Position numbers and translations under genes: made by a program. The notes below the pieces were generated by a model, which worked only from the letters and a program-made list of their open reading frames with translations, did no database searches and was not told the DNA's origin. From an uncultured Prevotella sp. (GTDB taxonomy: Bacteria; Bacteroidota; Bacteroidia; Bacteroidales; Bacteroidaceae), in NCBI GenBank assembly GCA_937877685.1, contig CALFGU010000169.1:1-18245 (forward strand): a stretch of DNA of 18,245 bases, given 5' to 3'. Positions 1 through 7,776 of the stretch are shown here, piece after piece; the first letter of the stretch is position 1, and the number at the start of each line of letters is the position of its first letter.

Positions 1-2034
1 AGCGGCAAGCCCGTTATGGAAGGTAAGAGCTTGCTCTTCAAGATTTACGCAGGCGTGGATGCCTTCGACATTGAAGTGGATGAGAAAGACCCCGAAAAGT
101 TCATCCAAGCCGTTAAGGCCATTGCTCCAACATTTGGTGGTATTAACCTTGAAGACATCAAGGCTCCCGAATGTTTTGAGATTGAACGTCGACTAAAGGA
201 AGAACTCGACATTCCTGTAATGCACGACGACCAACACGGCACAGCCATCATCTCATGCGCTGGACTTATCAACGCACTCATCGTTGCAGGAAAGAAGATT
301 GAAGACGTTAAGATTGTGGTAAACGGAGCAGGTGCAGCCGCTATTTCATGCACGAAACTCTATTGCGCATTCGGCGCACGTCACGAAAACATTGTAATGC
401 TCGACTCAAAGGGCGTAATTTCTAAAGACCGCCCCGGTCTCAACGCTCAAAAGTTAGAGTTTGCCACTTCACGCACCGACATTCACACACTTGAAGATGC
501 CATCAAGGGCGCTGACGTATTCGTTGGTCTCTCTAAGGGAAATGTCCTCACCAAGGACATGGTGCGCACTATGGCAAACAAACCCATCATCTTCGCCCTT
601 GCCAATCCCGTCCCCGAAATCTCTTACGAAGACGCAAAGGAAGCAAACCCCGAAGTGTTAATGAGCACAGGTCGCACGGATTACCCCAACCAGATTAACA
701 ACGTTATCGGTTTCCCATACATCTTCCGCGGTGCGCTTGACACGGCCGCTTCTGCCATCAACGAAGAGATGAAAATGGCCGCCGTACGCGCCATTGCCGA
801 CCTCGCACGCCGTCCTGTGCCCGACATCGTAAACCGCGCCTATCAGGTTCGTAACTTCACATTTGGACCTGACTATTTCATCCCCAAGCCTGTTGACCCA
901 CGCCTTATTACAGACGTATCCATGGCTGTAGCAAAGGCTGCAATGGAAAGCGGAGTTGCGCGCAAACCTATCACCGATTGGAGAGCATATCGCCAACAGC
1001 TTCGCGAACTTATGGGACAGGAAAGTAAGCTCACGCAAAACCTCTACGACACAGCTCGTCTTGATCCCAAGCGCGTAGTTTACGCAGAAGGTACTCACCC
1101 CAAAATGCTCGAAGCTGCCGTAAAGGCAAAGGAAGAAGGCATCTGTAAACCAATCCTCCTTGGTAACGACGTGCAGATTCGCCAGATTGCTGCAGAAATG
1201 GACCTCAGTCTCGACGGCATTGAAATCCTTAACCTTCGCGATGAAGCTAAGGCGGCCCCCATGCGTATGCGTTACGCCGAAGTTTTAGCTAAGCGCAAGC
1301 AACGTGCGGGTTACACCGTTCAAGAAGCCATTGATAAGATGTACGAACGCAACTATTTCGGCATGATGATGGTTGAGATGGGCGATGCTGACGCATTTAT
1401 CACTGGTCTTTACACGAAGTATTCAAATACTATCAAGGTGGCACACGAAGTTATCGGCGTTCAACAAGGTTTCAACCACTTCGGTGCGATGCATATCGTC
1501 AACTCTAAGAAGGGGGTATTCTTCATTGCTGACACACTCATCAACCGTCACCCCAACGAAGACACCCTTTACGACATAGCCAAACTCTCGGCTAAAACAG
1601 TGAGATTCTTCAACCGCACACCCGTTATAGCTATGGTATCTTACTCAAACTTTGGTACAGACAACGTAGGTTCGCCCACCGTAGTTCACAAGGTTGTTGA
1701 CCGCATGCAAACAGACTTCCCCGAACTCGCCATTGACGGTGAAATGCAAGTAAACTTTGCCTTCAACCGCGAACTTCGCGATGAAAAATATCCCTTCACG
1801 CGCCTCCGTGGTCTTGACGTCAACACCCTCATCTTCCCCAACCTCACCTCTGCAAACAGTAGCTATAAGATGATTAAGGGTATGTCCGACGATTGTGAAG
1901 TCATCGGCCCTATCCAAATGGGACTTAACAAACCCATCCACTTCACCGACTTCGAAAGTTCCGTTCGCGACATCGTCAACATCACCGCCGTTGCTGTAAT
2001 CGATGCAATCGTATTGGAAAAGAAGTGGCAGTAA
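1..2034 (+). CDS. maeB: NADP-dependent malic enzyme with C-terminal phosphotransacetylase-like domain (5' end outside window)
   Basis: Oxidative decarboxylation of malate to pyruvate with NADP+, in the cytoplasm. The frame is open from base 1 (reads SGKPVMEGKSLLFK), so the first in-window ATG at 16 is internal. Roughly 80-90 N-terminal residues are missing, judging from the ~760-residue length of the family. Visible marks are the malic-enzyme segment PVMHDDQHGTA, a nucleotide-binding glycine motif NGAGAAAIS, and FALANPVPEIS. From about residue 330 there is a phosphotransacetylase-like domain, recognisable by DPKRVVYAEG, GVQQGFNHFGAMHIVNS and DGEMQVNFAF. This two-domain layout is the MaeB type. 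In E. coli the C-terminal domain is thought to be regulatory (acetyl-CoA sensing) rather than catalytic. The gene is followed 25 bases after its stop by a strong terminator, so it ends a transcription unit. C-ending codons are common, as expected for a well-expressed gene. Confidence 0.95.
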   Translation, partial: SGKPVMEGKSLLFKIYAGVDAFDIEVDEKDPEKFIQAVKAIAPTFGGINLEDIKAPECFEIERRLKEELDIPVMHDDQHGTAIISCAGLINALIVAGKKIEDVKIVVNGAGAAAISCTKLYCAFGARHENIVMLDSKGVISKDRPGLNAQKLEFATSRTDIHTLEDAIKGADVFVGLSKGNVLTKDMVRTMANKPIIFALANPVPEISYEDAKEANPEVLMSTGRTDYPNQINNVIGFPYIFRGALDTAASAINEEMKMAAVRAIADLARRPVPDIVNRAYQVRNFTFGPDYFIPKPVDPRLITDVSMAVAKAAMESGVARKPITDWRAYRQQLRELMGQESKLTQNLYDTARLDPKRVVYAEGTHPKMLEAAVKAKEEGICKPILLGNDVQIRQIAAEMDLSLDGIEILNLRDEAKAAPMRMRYAEVLAKRKQRAGYTVQEAIDKMYERNYFGMMMVEMGDADAFITGLYTKYSNTIKVAHEVIGVQQGFNHFGAMHIVNSKKGVFFIADTLINRHPNEDTLYDIAKLSAKTVRFFNRTPVIAMVSYSNFGTDNVGSPTVVHKVVDRMQTDFPELAIDGEMQVNFAFNRELRDEKYPFTRLRGLDVNTLIFPNLTSANSSYKMIKGMSDDCEVIGPIQMGLNKPIHFTDFESSVRDIVNITAVAVIDAIVLEKKWQ

Positions 2035-2059
2035 AAATTTCCACATTTATTATTATAGA

Positions 2060-2101
2060 AATTCGAGCGTGTGTCGCGGCACATGCTCGAATTGTTTTTT
2101 A
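2060..2101 (+). terminator. Intrinsic terminator after maeB
   Basis: The arms 2060-2072 and 2081-2093 pair over 13 bp with a single G-U wobble. The short loop can close by one further G-C pair. A run of six T (2095-2100) follows directly. It lies 25 bases after the maeB stop and separates maeB from the long AT-rich spacer. Confidence 0.9.
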
Positions 2102-2158
2102 TATAAATCACCTAAGAAAACACCCTATAACTAAGAATAAAGCGGACATTAGGTGTGA

Positions 2159-2311
2159 TATTATGGAACTATATCTAACGATGACGGCACTCTGAAAGAG
2201 TTAAACAAAACCAACAATACCACTCCGCAAAAAGTATGGATATATCTCCAAGCCACACGCTTGATTTTCATCGCATTAGATTTCCTAAAAACCACTCGTT
2301 ACTCATTTTAA
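2159..2311 (+). pseudogene. Possible remnant of a lost coding sequence, unidentified
   Basis: After a TGA at 2156-2158 one frame reads 50 codons to a TAA at 2309-2311 with ordinary amino-acid content, for example ISNDDGTLKELNK and RLIFIALDFLKTTRYSF near the end. It has no ATG, GTG or TTG at a sensible place and no recognisable family. The composition changes sharply to very AT-rich straight after its stop. It could be the C-terminal tail of a deleted gene, or chance. Confidence 0.2.
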
Positions 2312-2314
2312 ATT

Positions 2315-2377
2315 AACTCACTTATAATTCAAACTAACTCACTATTAATTTTAATTAAGTTACTTATAATTCTCACT
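2315..2377. repeat. 21-bp-period AT-rich tandem repeat, three units
   Basis: Three consecutive 21-base units begin at 2315, 2336 and 2357. They start AACTCACTTATAATT, AACTCACTATTAATT and AAGTTACTTATAATT, so a 15-base core recurs at exact 21-base spacing with a variable 6-base tail. A degenerate unit with the same core and tail is seen at 2481-2500. The same family, inverted, occurs at 11115-11177. Confidence 0.75.
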
Positions 2378-2673
2378 ATAATAGGTACAAGTTTTTCATG
2401 TAGATTATTTACCAATCGTTAGTAAAGAAAAAACACTTAAACCTCTTACATAAAAGTTATAAAGAGTATTACAAAATTAGAAGTTATAATTCTTCTCACT
2501 TTACGTATAACCTATAGTAGAGATAATACACGTTTGCCATTACGAATTGTATATAGAAAAACATTTATAACATTTCTGGAAATCCACGAACGATTACGAT
2601 TGCTCAACAATTTTAGAGCATTTCACCACCCTACTTTTTTCTTACAAACTTCTTACAAATCAAAAAAAAAGCG

Positions 2674-2681
2674 TATCTTTG
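2674..2681 (+). promoter_or_regulatory. Bacteroidetes-type -7 promoter box for dxs
   Basis: TATCTTTG fits the TAnnTTTG box used by the primary sigma factor in Bacteroidetes. It lies 31 bases before the dxs ATG, so the predicted leader is about 20-25 bases. A clear -33 TTTG is not seen at the usual 19-21-base spacing. An A9 tract lies immediately upstream. Confidence 0.7.
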
Positions 2682-2712
2682 CTTATTGGAATAACTTCAA
2701 CTTTACGAAGTA

Positions 2713-4617
2713 ATGGAAGATACATCTGCATTCTCGCTACTCACACAAATTAATACACCAGAAGACCTGCGTAAACTTAAAGTAGAGCAACTACCATTGC
2801 TTTGCCAGGAATTGCGTCAATACATTTGGAAAGTGTTGGCTCAAAATCCTGGGCACTTGGCATCAAGTCTTGGAGTGATTGAACTGACCGTAGCGCTTCA
2901 TTATGTGTATAAGACTCCCTACGATCGACTTGTGTGGGACGTAGGTCATCAAGCATACGGGCATAAAATATTGACTGGACGTCGCGACAATTTCCACACC
3001 AATCGCAAATTGGGTGGCATAAAACCCTTCCCTTCTCCTCAAGAAAGCGATTATGACACTTTTGCATGTGGTCATGCGTCAAATTCGATTTCTGCAGCAC
3101 TTGGTATGGCCACAGCTGCATTACAAAATGGAGCAACTGACCAAAGAGTGGTGGCAATAATCGGAGACGGAGCCATGAGCGGAGGGTTGGCTTTTGAGGG
3201 TCTCAATAATGCTTCAAACACGCCCAATAATATGCTCATCGTTCTGAATGACAACAACATGAGCATTGACCGCGCCGTGGGAGGTATGACCAACTACTTG
3301 ATGCAACTTCAGACAAGCAACCTTTACAATAGACTCAGATACAAGTTTGCACGCAAGATGACGCAATGGGGGTGGATGAACGAAAACAACCGTCGCTCCA
3401 TCCTTAGATTCAACAACTCCATTAAAGCGCTTCTCACCAATCAACAAAATGTATTTGAGGGTATGAACATCCGCTACATCGGTCCTGTTAATGGACATGA
3501 CGTAGTAGATTTGGTGCGCATACTGAAAGAAATTAAGGACATGAAAGGTCCGAAGTTGCTTCACCTGCACACCGTCAAAGGTAAGGGATTTAAGCAGGCG
3601 GAGGAAAACCCCACCATCTGGCATGCTCCAGGTCTTTTTGACGATGAGAATGGCGAACGGATAAAGGAAACTAGCACAGGAAAGCCCCCACGTTTCCAAG
3701 ATGTATTTGGGGACACTTTGTTAGAACTGGCCAAGCAAAATGACAAGATAGTAGGCATTACGCCCGCCATGCCTACGGGTTGCTCAATGAACACCATGAT
3801 GAAAGCTATGCCCGAACGCACTTTTGACGTGGGTATTGCCGAAGGGCATGCGGTGACTTTCTCAGCAGGGATGGCAAAGGAGGGAAGAATGCCCTTCTGT
3901 AACATCTATTCCTCGTTTGCTCAGCGAGCGTATGACAACATAATTCATGATGCGGCATTGCTGAATTTGAATATGTGCATCTGTCTCGACCGCGCAGGAT
4001 TGGTCGGCGAAGACGGACCCACACATCATGGTACTTTTGACTTAGCATCACTCCGCGCCATTCCCAACCTCACCATTGCCTCGCCCTATGACGAATGCGA
4101 GTTACGTCGACTCATGTTTACAGCACAACAACCGAATATGGGTACATTTGTCATTCGCTACCCTCGAGGAAATGGCAGACTTGTGGATTGGAAATGTCCA
4201 TTAGAAGCAGTTGAGGTGGGCACTGGTCGCAAATTAAAAGAAGGTAAAAAATTAGCCATTATAACTCTTGGTCCTATTGGCAATATTGCAAGTGACGCCA
4301 TAGTCGCATACGAAGCAGAACACACGGATTGCAAGATTGCGCATTACGATTTGCGCTTCCTAAAGCCATTAGATGAAAAGATGCTTCACGAGATTGCACA
4401 AAGTTATGAGAATATTATCACCCTTGAAGACGGATGCTTAAAGGGCGGTATGGGAAGTAGTCTTCTTGAATTCTTTGCTGACAATGGATATACGCCAAAG
4501 GTCATTCGTCTTGGTATTCCTGATAAATTTATTGAGCACGGAAGTGTGCCCGAACTTTATGAAATTTGTGGCATTGATAAACAACACGTATTAAATGCCA
4601 TTGACAAGATGATTTAG
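2713..4617 (+). CDS. dxs: 1-deoxy-D-xylulose-5-phosphate synthase
   Basis: Thiamine-diphosphate enzyme that condenses pyruvate and glyceraldehyde 3-phosphate to DXP, the entry to the MEP isoprenoid pathway and a precursor for thiamine and pyridoxal. The protein has 634 residues, close to the usual ~620-640. Visible motifs are VGHQAYGHKILTGRR (His79 in the ThDP/substrate site) and GDGAMSGG at 151-158 followed by LNDNNMSI (Mg2+/diphosphate binding). GMNIRYIGPVNGHD, HTVKGKGF, then in the second half DVGIAEGHAVTFSAG and DRAGLVGEDGPTHHG (transketolase pyrimidine-binding domain) also appear, with a C-terminal transketolase domain. The ATG at 2713 is preceded at a good distance by a -7 box. The gene appears monocistronic or first in a unit, with trkA starting about 100 bases on. 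Confidence 0.97.
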   Translation: MEDTSAFSLLTQINTPEDLRKLKVEQLPLLCQELRQYIWKVLAQNPGHLASSLGVIELTVALHYVYKTPYDRLVWDVGHQAYGHKILTGRRDNFHTNRKLGGIKPFPSPQESDYDTFACGHASNSISAALGMATAALQNGATDQRVVAIIGDGAMSGGLAFEGLNNASNTPNNMLIVLNDNNMSIDRAVGGMTNYLMQLQTSNLYNRLRYKFARKMTQWGWMNENNRRSILRFNNSIKALLTNQQNVFEGMNIRYIGPVNGHDVVDLVRILKEIKDMKGPKLLHLHTVKGKGFKQAEENPTIWHAPGLFDDENGERIKETSTGKPPRFQDVFGDTLLELAKQNDKIVGITPAMPTGCSMNTMMKAMPERTFDVGIAEGHAVTFSAGMAKEGRMPFCNIYSSFAQRAYDNIIHDAALLNLNMCICLDRAGLVGEDGPTHHGTFDLASLRAIPNLTIASPYDECELRRLMFTAQQPNMGTFVIRYPRGNGRLVDWKCPLEAVEVGTGRKLKEGKKLAIITLGPIGNIASDAIVAYEAEHTDCKIAHYDLRFLKPLDEKMLHEIAQSYENIITLEDGCLKGGMGSSLLEFFADNGYTPKVIRLGIPDKFIEHGSVPELYEICGIDKQHVLNAIDKMI

Positions 4618-4625
4618 GTTGCTGA

Positions 4626-4693
4626 TTATAAGGTTATTTTGCATTGTGGTTGTTACAACCTTGCAAATTGGGAAACATTCCTTAACCTTATAA
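4626..4693. repeat. Inverted repeat with nested hairpin between dxs and trkA
   Basis: TTATAAGGTTA at 4626-4636 pairs perfectly with TAACCTTATAA at 4683-4693 (11 bp). Between them GGTTGTTACAACC (4648-4660) is a near-perfect 13-base palindrome. There is no T tract on the + strand after it, so it is not a typical terminator for dxs. The right arm lies inside the octamer array that ends at the trkA start, so pairing would occupy most of the trkA leader. Confidence 0.6.
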
Positions 4694-4712
4694 CCTAAAA
4701 CCTCACAACCTT
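4682..4712 (+). repeat. Degenerate octamer array in the trkA leader
   Basis: Reads as TTAACCTT, ATAACCTA, AAACCTC (one base short) and ACAACCTT, ending 6 bases before the ATG. The consensus ANAACCT(T/C) matches arrays at 6137-6199 and 7737-7768. The run has no G on the + strand. Confidence 0.65.
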
Positions 4713-4718
4713 ACCCTT

Positions 4719-6113
4719 ATGAAAATCATCATTGCTGGTGCAGGTGCTGTTGGCACACACCTTGCCCGACTTCTTGCTCGTGAAAAACACGAAATAACGC
4801 TCCTTGATGAGTCATCTGCAAAGTTAGATGGGTTGATGGGAAATATGGACATCATGACGATGGTGGCCTCTCCCACCTCAATCACCAACTTACGAACCGC
4901 TGGGGCAGAAAACACAGACCTATTCATAGGTGTTACTCCCGACGAAGCGCGTAACATGACGTCGTGCATGCTTGCTCATAAACTTGGAGCAAAGAAAACG
5001 GTGGCACGTGTGGATAACAGCGAATACATCACTCCTGAATTCCGCTCCTTCTTCAAGGACGCAGGCATCAACTCCATTGTATATCCCGAAATGCTCGCTG
5101 GAAAGGAAATTAGTCATGACCTTTCGCGTTCATGGGTGCGCCAATGGTGGGAATTTGAGGATGGAAAACTGATACTATTGGGCGTAAAGGTGCGTGAAAA
5201 CTCTGCAATAGTCAACACACCGCTAAAAGATTTTAGCAAACCAGATGACCCTTACCATATTGTAGCGTTGAAGCATGGAACAGAAACACTGATTCCACGC
5301 GGTGACACTTGCATTACCCCCAATGACATTGTCTATTTCATGACAATGCCTGAACATCTTGACTTAATTAAAAACTTGGCGGGTAAAGATGGGTATAAGG
5401 AAATAAAACACGTGATGTTTCTTGGTGGAAGTTCAACGGCAATTCACACTATCAAGAACATGCCCCAAACAATGACCGCAAAGGTTTTTGAAACCGACCC
5501 GAAGCGCGTTGAAGAATTGGCAGACATCTTTCTTGAAACCATTGATGAAGGACAAGTAACAATCGTTCAGGCAGATGGTCGCGACATGAATCTTCTTGAA
5601 GAAGAAAATATTGCCTACACACAAGCATTCGTAGCAACCACTGAGAACTCAGAAACCAACATTCTTGCCTGTCTCGCAGCGAAACGTATGGGAGTAAGAA
5701 AAACGGTGGCCATGGTGGAAAATTCCGATTATATCGGTATGGCAGAAAGTTTGGACATCGGCACCATTATTAATAAAAAAACCTTTGCCGCCAGTCATAT
5801 CTACCAAATGATGTTGAAAGCAGACGTTGCGTCGCTCAAATCCCTCACTATTGCCAATGCTGATGTTGCAGAAATCAAGGTGGGTAAGAATAGTCGTGTG
5901 ACTAGAAAACTCATTCGAGACTTACGCTTCCCTTATAACACCACACTTGGAGGATTCATTCGCAATGGCAAATGTTATCTTATTAATGGTAACACGCAAC
6001 TTCAGGAGGGAGACGTGGTCGTAGCGTTCTGCATTGAAGACGGCATACATAAGTTAGAAAAATTCTTCTCTTCCAAATTCTCTTTTGGAGATTTATTTCA
6101 AATAAGGTTTTAA
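4719..6113 (+). CDS. trkA: Trk K+ uptake system regulatory subunit TrkA
   Basis: Cytoplasmic nucleotide-binding subunit that gates the TrkH potassium channel. The 464-residue length fits the four-domain TrkA (E. coli 458): RCK-N, RCK-C, RCK-N, RCK-C. The first RCK-N opens with MKIIIAGAGAVGTHLARLL, an intact GxGxxG with an acidic residue at the end of the second strand (TLLDE). The second begins near residue 230 with HVMFLGGSSTAIH, where the glycine motif is altered, so this half may bind nucleotide differently or not at all. The C-terminal domain carries TLGGFIRNG and LQEGDVVVAF, typical of RCK-C. The gene is followed 91 bases later by trkH, its partner. The start is the only suitable ATG and lies directly after an octamer-repeat leader. 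Confidence 0.93.
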   Translation: MKIIIAGAGAVGTHLARLLAREKHEITLLDESSAKLDGLMGNMDIMTMVASPTSITNLRTAGAENTDLFIGVTPDEARNMTSCMLAHKLGAKKTVARVDNSEYITPEFRSFFKDAGINSIVYPEMLAGKEISHDLSRSWVRQWWEFEDGKLILLGVKVRENSAIVNTPLKDFSKPDDPYHIVALKHGTETLIPRGDTCITPNDIVYFMTMPEHLDLIKNLAGKDGYKEIKHVMFLGGSSTAIHTIKNMPQTMTAKVFETDPKRVEELADIFLETIDEGQVTIVQADGRDMNLLEEENIAYTQAFVATTENSETNILACLAAKRMGVRKTVAMVENSDYIGMAESLDIGTIINKKTFAASHIYQMMLKADVASLKSLTIANADVAEIKVGKNSRVTRKLIRDLRFPYNTTLGGFIRNGKCYLINGNTQLQEGDVVVAFCIEDGIHKLEKFFSSKFSFGDLFQIRF

Positions 6114-6136
6114 GATTTATTAGGTCACTACGCTTT

Positions 6137-6199
6137 AAAACCTCAGAACTTCAAAACTTCAGAACATCATAACCAAACACCTCAAAACCACATAACCTC
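6137..6199 (+). repeat. Degenerate octamer array in the trkH leader, eight units
   Basis: From 6137 the sequence reads in 8-base units: AAAACCTC, AGAACTTC, AAAACTTC, AGAACATC, ATAACCAA, ACACCTC (7 bases), AAAACCAC, ATAACCTC. It ends 5 bases before the trkH ATG. The consensus is ANAACCTC, and the leader is almost free of G. Confidence 0.75.
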
Positions 6200-6204
6200 A
6201 ATAA

Positions 6205-7662
6205 ATGCTTAATCTTCGCCTCATAGCACACGTTATTTGTTCGTTGCTCTTGTTGGAAGCTATACTGCTTTCTACAGCTTTTGGAGTAGGCATATATTAT
6301 AATGAGAAAGACTATGCTACGTTCGGCATACCCATTCTCATTACCCTCGTCTTGGCACTCATCCTTTTCCGCATCGGCAGAAAGGCTGTAAACAAATTGG
6401 GGCGACGAGATGGTTATCTCATTATCTCTTCAACATGGGTAATCTTCTCTATCATTGGAATGCTCCCATTCCTTATCGGAGGTAGCACTTCAAATGTAGC
6501 TTATGCTTTTTTTGAAACAATGTCGGGATTTACCACAACTGGCGCAAGTATTTTCACCAACATTGACGCACTCCCCCACTCTATTCTATTCTGGCGCAGT
6601 ATGATGCACTGGATTGGAGGTATGGGTATCGTTTTTTTTACTGTAGCAATACTTCCTACAATAGGTTCTGGCGACCAAAAACTTTTTTCAGCAGAATCAA
6701 CGGGATTGAAGATTGGGAAATTACACCCCAAGATTTCTACTACTGCGCGTTGGCTATGGAGTTTGTATTTATTACTAACTATTGCCTGCACTACAGCATA
6801 CCATATAGGGGGCATGAATATGTTTGACGCCGTTAATCATGCGCTTTCTACCGTAGCTACGGGAGGTTTCTCCACCCACCAAGCAAGCATCGCCTATTTT
6901 AATAGCGCAACTATTGAGTATATCGCTATCGCTTTCATGTTCCTTGCGAGCATCAATTTCACGCTGCTTTACCTTTTCCTCATTAAAATGAGATTCCGTG
7001 AAGTACTAAAAGACGCCGAACTCCGTTTCTTTACATGCACAGTGTTGCTATCAACCATATTCATCGCTGGAACACTCATCATAGCACACGAAGAAAACTT
7101 CAGTGGCGCAGTTAGAAATGCCCTATTTAATGTCGTTTCTATTTCCTCAACAACAGGTTTTACAACAAGCGATTTTATGATGTGGCATCCTTGCGTTTGG
7201 ATGATTATAACAATGGTTGGCGTGATGGGTGCTTGTGCTGGTTCTACGAGTGGTGGTTTAAAATCCATCCGAGTACTTACCGCATATAAGATTTCGCTTT
7301 GTGAATTCAGACGTACCCTTCATCCAAAGGCGGTATTCCCTGTGCGCATAAACCACACGATTATTACCAATGAAATGTGCCGTACGATTTTCGTATATTT
7401 TGCAATATGTGCGGGTCTGCTCGTCTTAGGAACAGGGATTTTAGCAGCCTTAGGAATACCGATGCTTGATGCTGTTGGACTGAGTATTTCCTCATTCAGT
7501 AACATTGGTCCAACCCTTGGACATGCCGTAGGACCGCTTGATTCTTGGGATGCTATTCCCGACACTGGACTATGGGTATGTTCATTCCTTATGCTGGCGG
7601 GACGTTTAGAAATATTTTCACTGCTTCTTCCCTTCTTCCCAGATTTCTGGAAAGAAACGTAA
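6205..7662 (+). CDS. trkH: Trk K+ uptake system membrane subunit TrkH
   Basis: Inner-membrane potassium-translocating subunit of the TrkAH/KtrAB superfamily, 485 residues with many hydrophobic segments. The four pore-loop signatures are visible in order: MSGFTTTGAS, LSTVATGGFST, ISSTTGFTTSDF and ISSFSNIGPTLG. GACAGSTSGGLKSIRV between the third and fourth repeats is the strongly conserved TrkH loop. LMLAGRLEIFSLLLPFFPDFW near the C-terminus is the usual TrkH ending. It sits downstream of trkA in the same direction, and the 91-base gap is filled by an octamer array rather than a terminator. Co-transcription with trkA is therefore plausible. Confidence 0.95.
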   Translation: MLNLRLIAHVICSLLLLEAILLSTAFGVGIYYNEKDYATFGIPILITLVLALILFRIGRKAVNKLGRRDGYLIISSTWVIFSIIGMLPFLIGGSTSNVAYAFFETMSGFTTTGASIFTNIDALPHSILFWRSMMHWIGGMGIVFFTVAILPTIGSGDQKLFSAESTGLKIGKLHPKISTTARWLWSLYLLLTIACTTAYHIGGMNMFDAVNHALSTVATGGFSTHQASIAYFNSATIEYIAIAFMFLASINFTLLYLFLIKMRFREVLKDAELRFFTCTVLLSTIFIAGTLIIAHEENFSGAVRNALFNVVSISSTTGFTTSDFMMWHPCVWMIITMVGVMGACAGSTSGGLKSIRVLTAYKISLCEFRRTLHPKAVFPVRINHTIITNEMCRTIFVYFAICAGLLVLGTGILAALGIPMLDAVGLSISSFSNIGPTLGHAVGPLDSWDAIPDTGLWVCSFLMLAGRLEIFSLLLPFFPDFWKET

Positions 7663-7666
7663 GTAA

Positions 7667-7701
7667 TAAGGACGTAAGGACGCTTCGCGTATAGGTCCTT
7701 A
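7667..7701. repeat. Octamer duplication and small hairpin after trkH
   Basis: TAAGGACG is duplicated in tandem (7667-7674 and 7675-7682). The second copy TAAGGAC (7675-7681) pairs over 7 bp with GTCCTTA (7695-7701) across a 13-base loop. No T run follows, so this is not a standard terminator. It lies 5 bases after the trkH stop. Confidence 0.5.
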
Positions 7702-7736
7702 GGTATAAGAACTTTCTAGCGGTGAAACTCCACCAT

Positions 7737-7768
7737 AAAATCTCATAACTTAAAAACCTCATAACCTC
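7737..7768 (+). repeat. Octamer array in the leader of the M49 peptidase gene
   Basis: Four exact 8-base units, AAAATCTC, ATAACTTA, AAAACCTC and ATAACCTC, followed by AATAAATA and then the ATG at 7777. The last two units are the same as units found in the trkH array, including the ATAACCTCAATAA end. Confidence 0.75.
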
Positions 7769-7776
7769 AATAAATA

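Larger units (their letters stand above)
2104..2673. other. AT-rich intergenic spacer between maeB and dxs
   Basis: About 570 bases without a convincing gene. The first 200 bases have more balanced composition and include a coding-like stretch (2159-2311, listed separately). The part from 2310 onward is very AT-rich and holds the 21-bp-period repeat (2315-2377) and a more degenerate copy at 2481-2500. A short dyad CACCTAA/TTAGGTG sits at 2110-2116 and 2150-2156. No tRNA, known riboswitch or stable long hairpin was seen. Confidence 0.6.

Noticed and set aside
658..1098. 146-codon frame on the - strand inside maeB
   Set aside because: It lies entirely within the strongly supported maeB frame, has no family resemblance and reflects codon bias on the opposite strand.
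2315..2377. 21-bp repeats as plasmid- or phage-type iterons of an origin
   Set aside because: No replication-initiator gene is nearby and a second set lies 9 kb away in the opposite orientation, so an origin is not supported.
3214..3699. 161-codon - strand frame inside dxs
   Set aside because: Shadow of dxs, with no signal, promoter or recognisable motif.
4682..7768. Octamer arrays as a CRISPR array
   Set aside because: The units are 8 bases, degenerate and contiguous with no spacers, and no cas genes are present.
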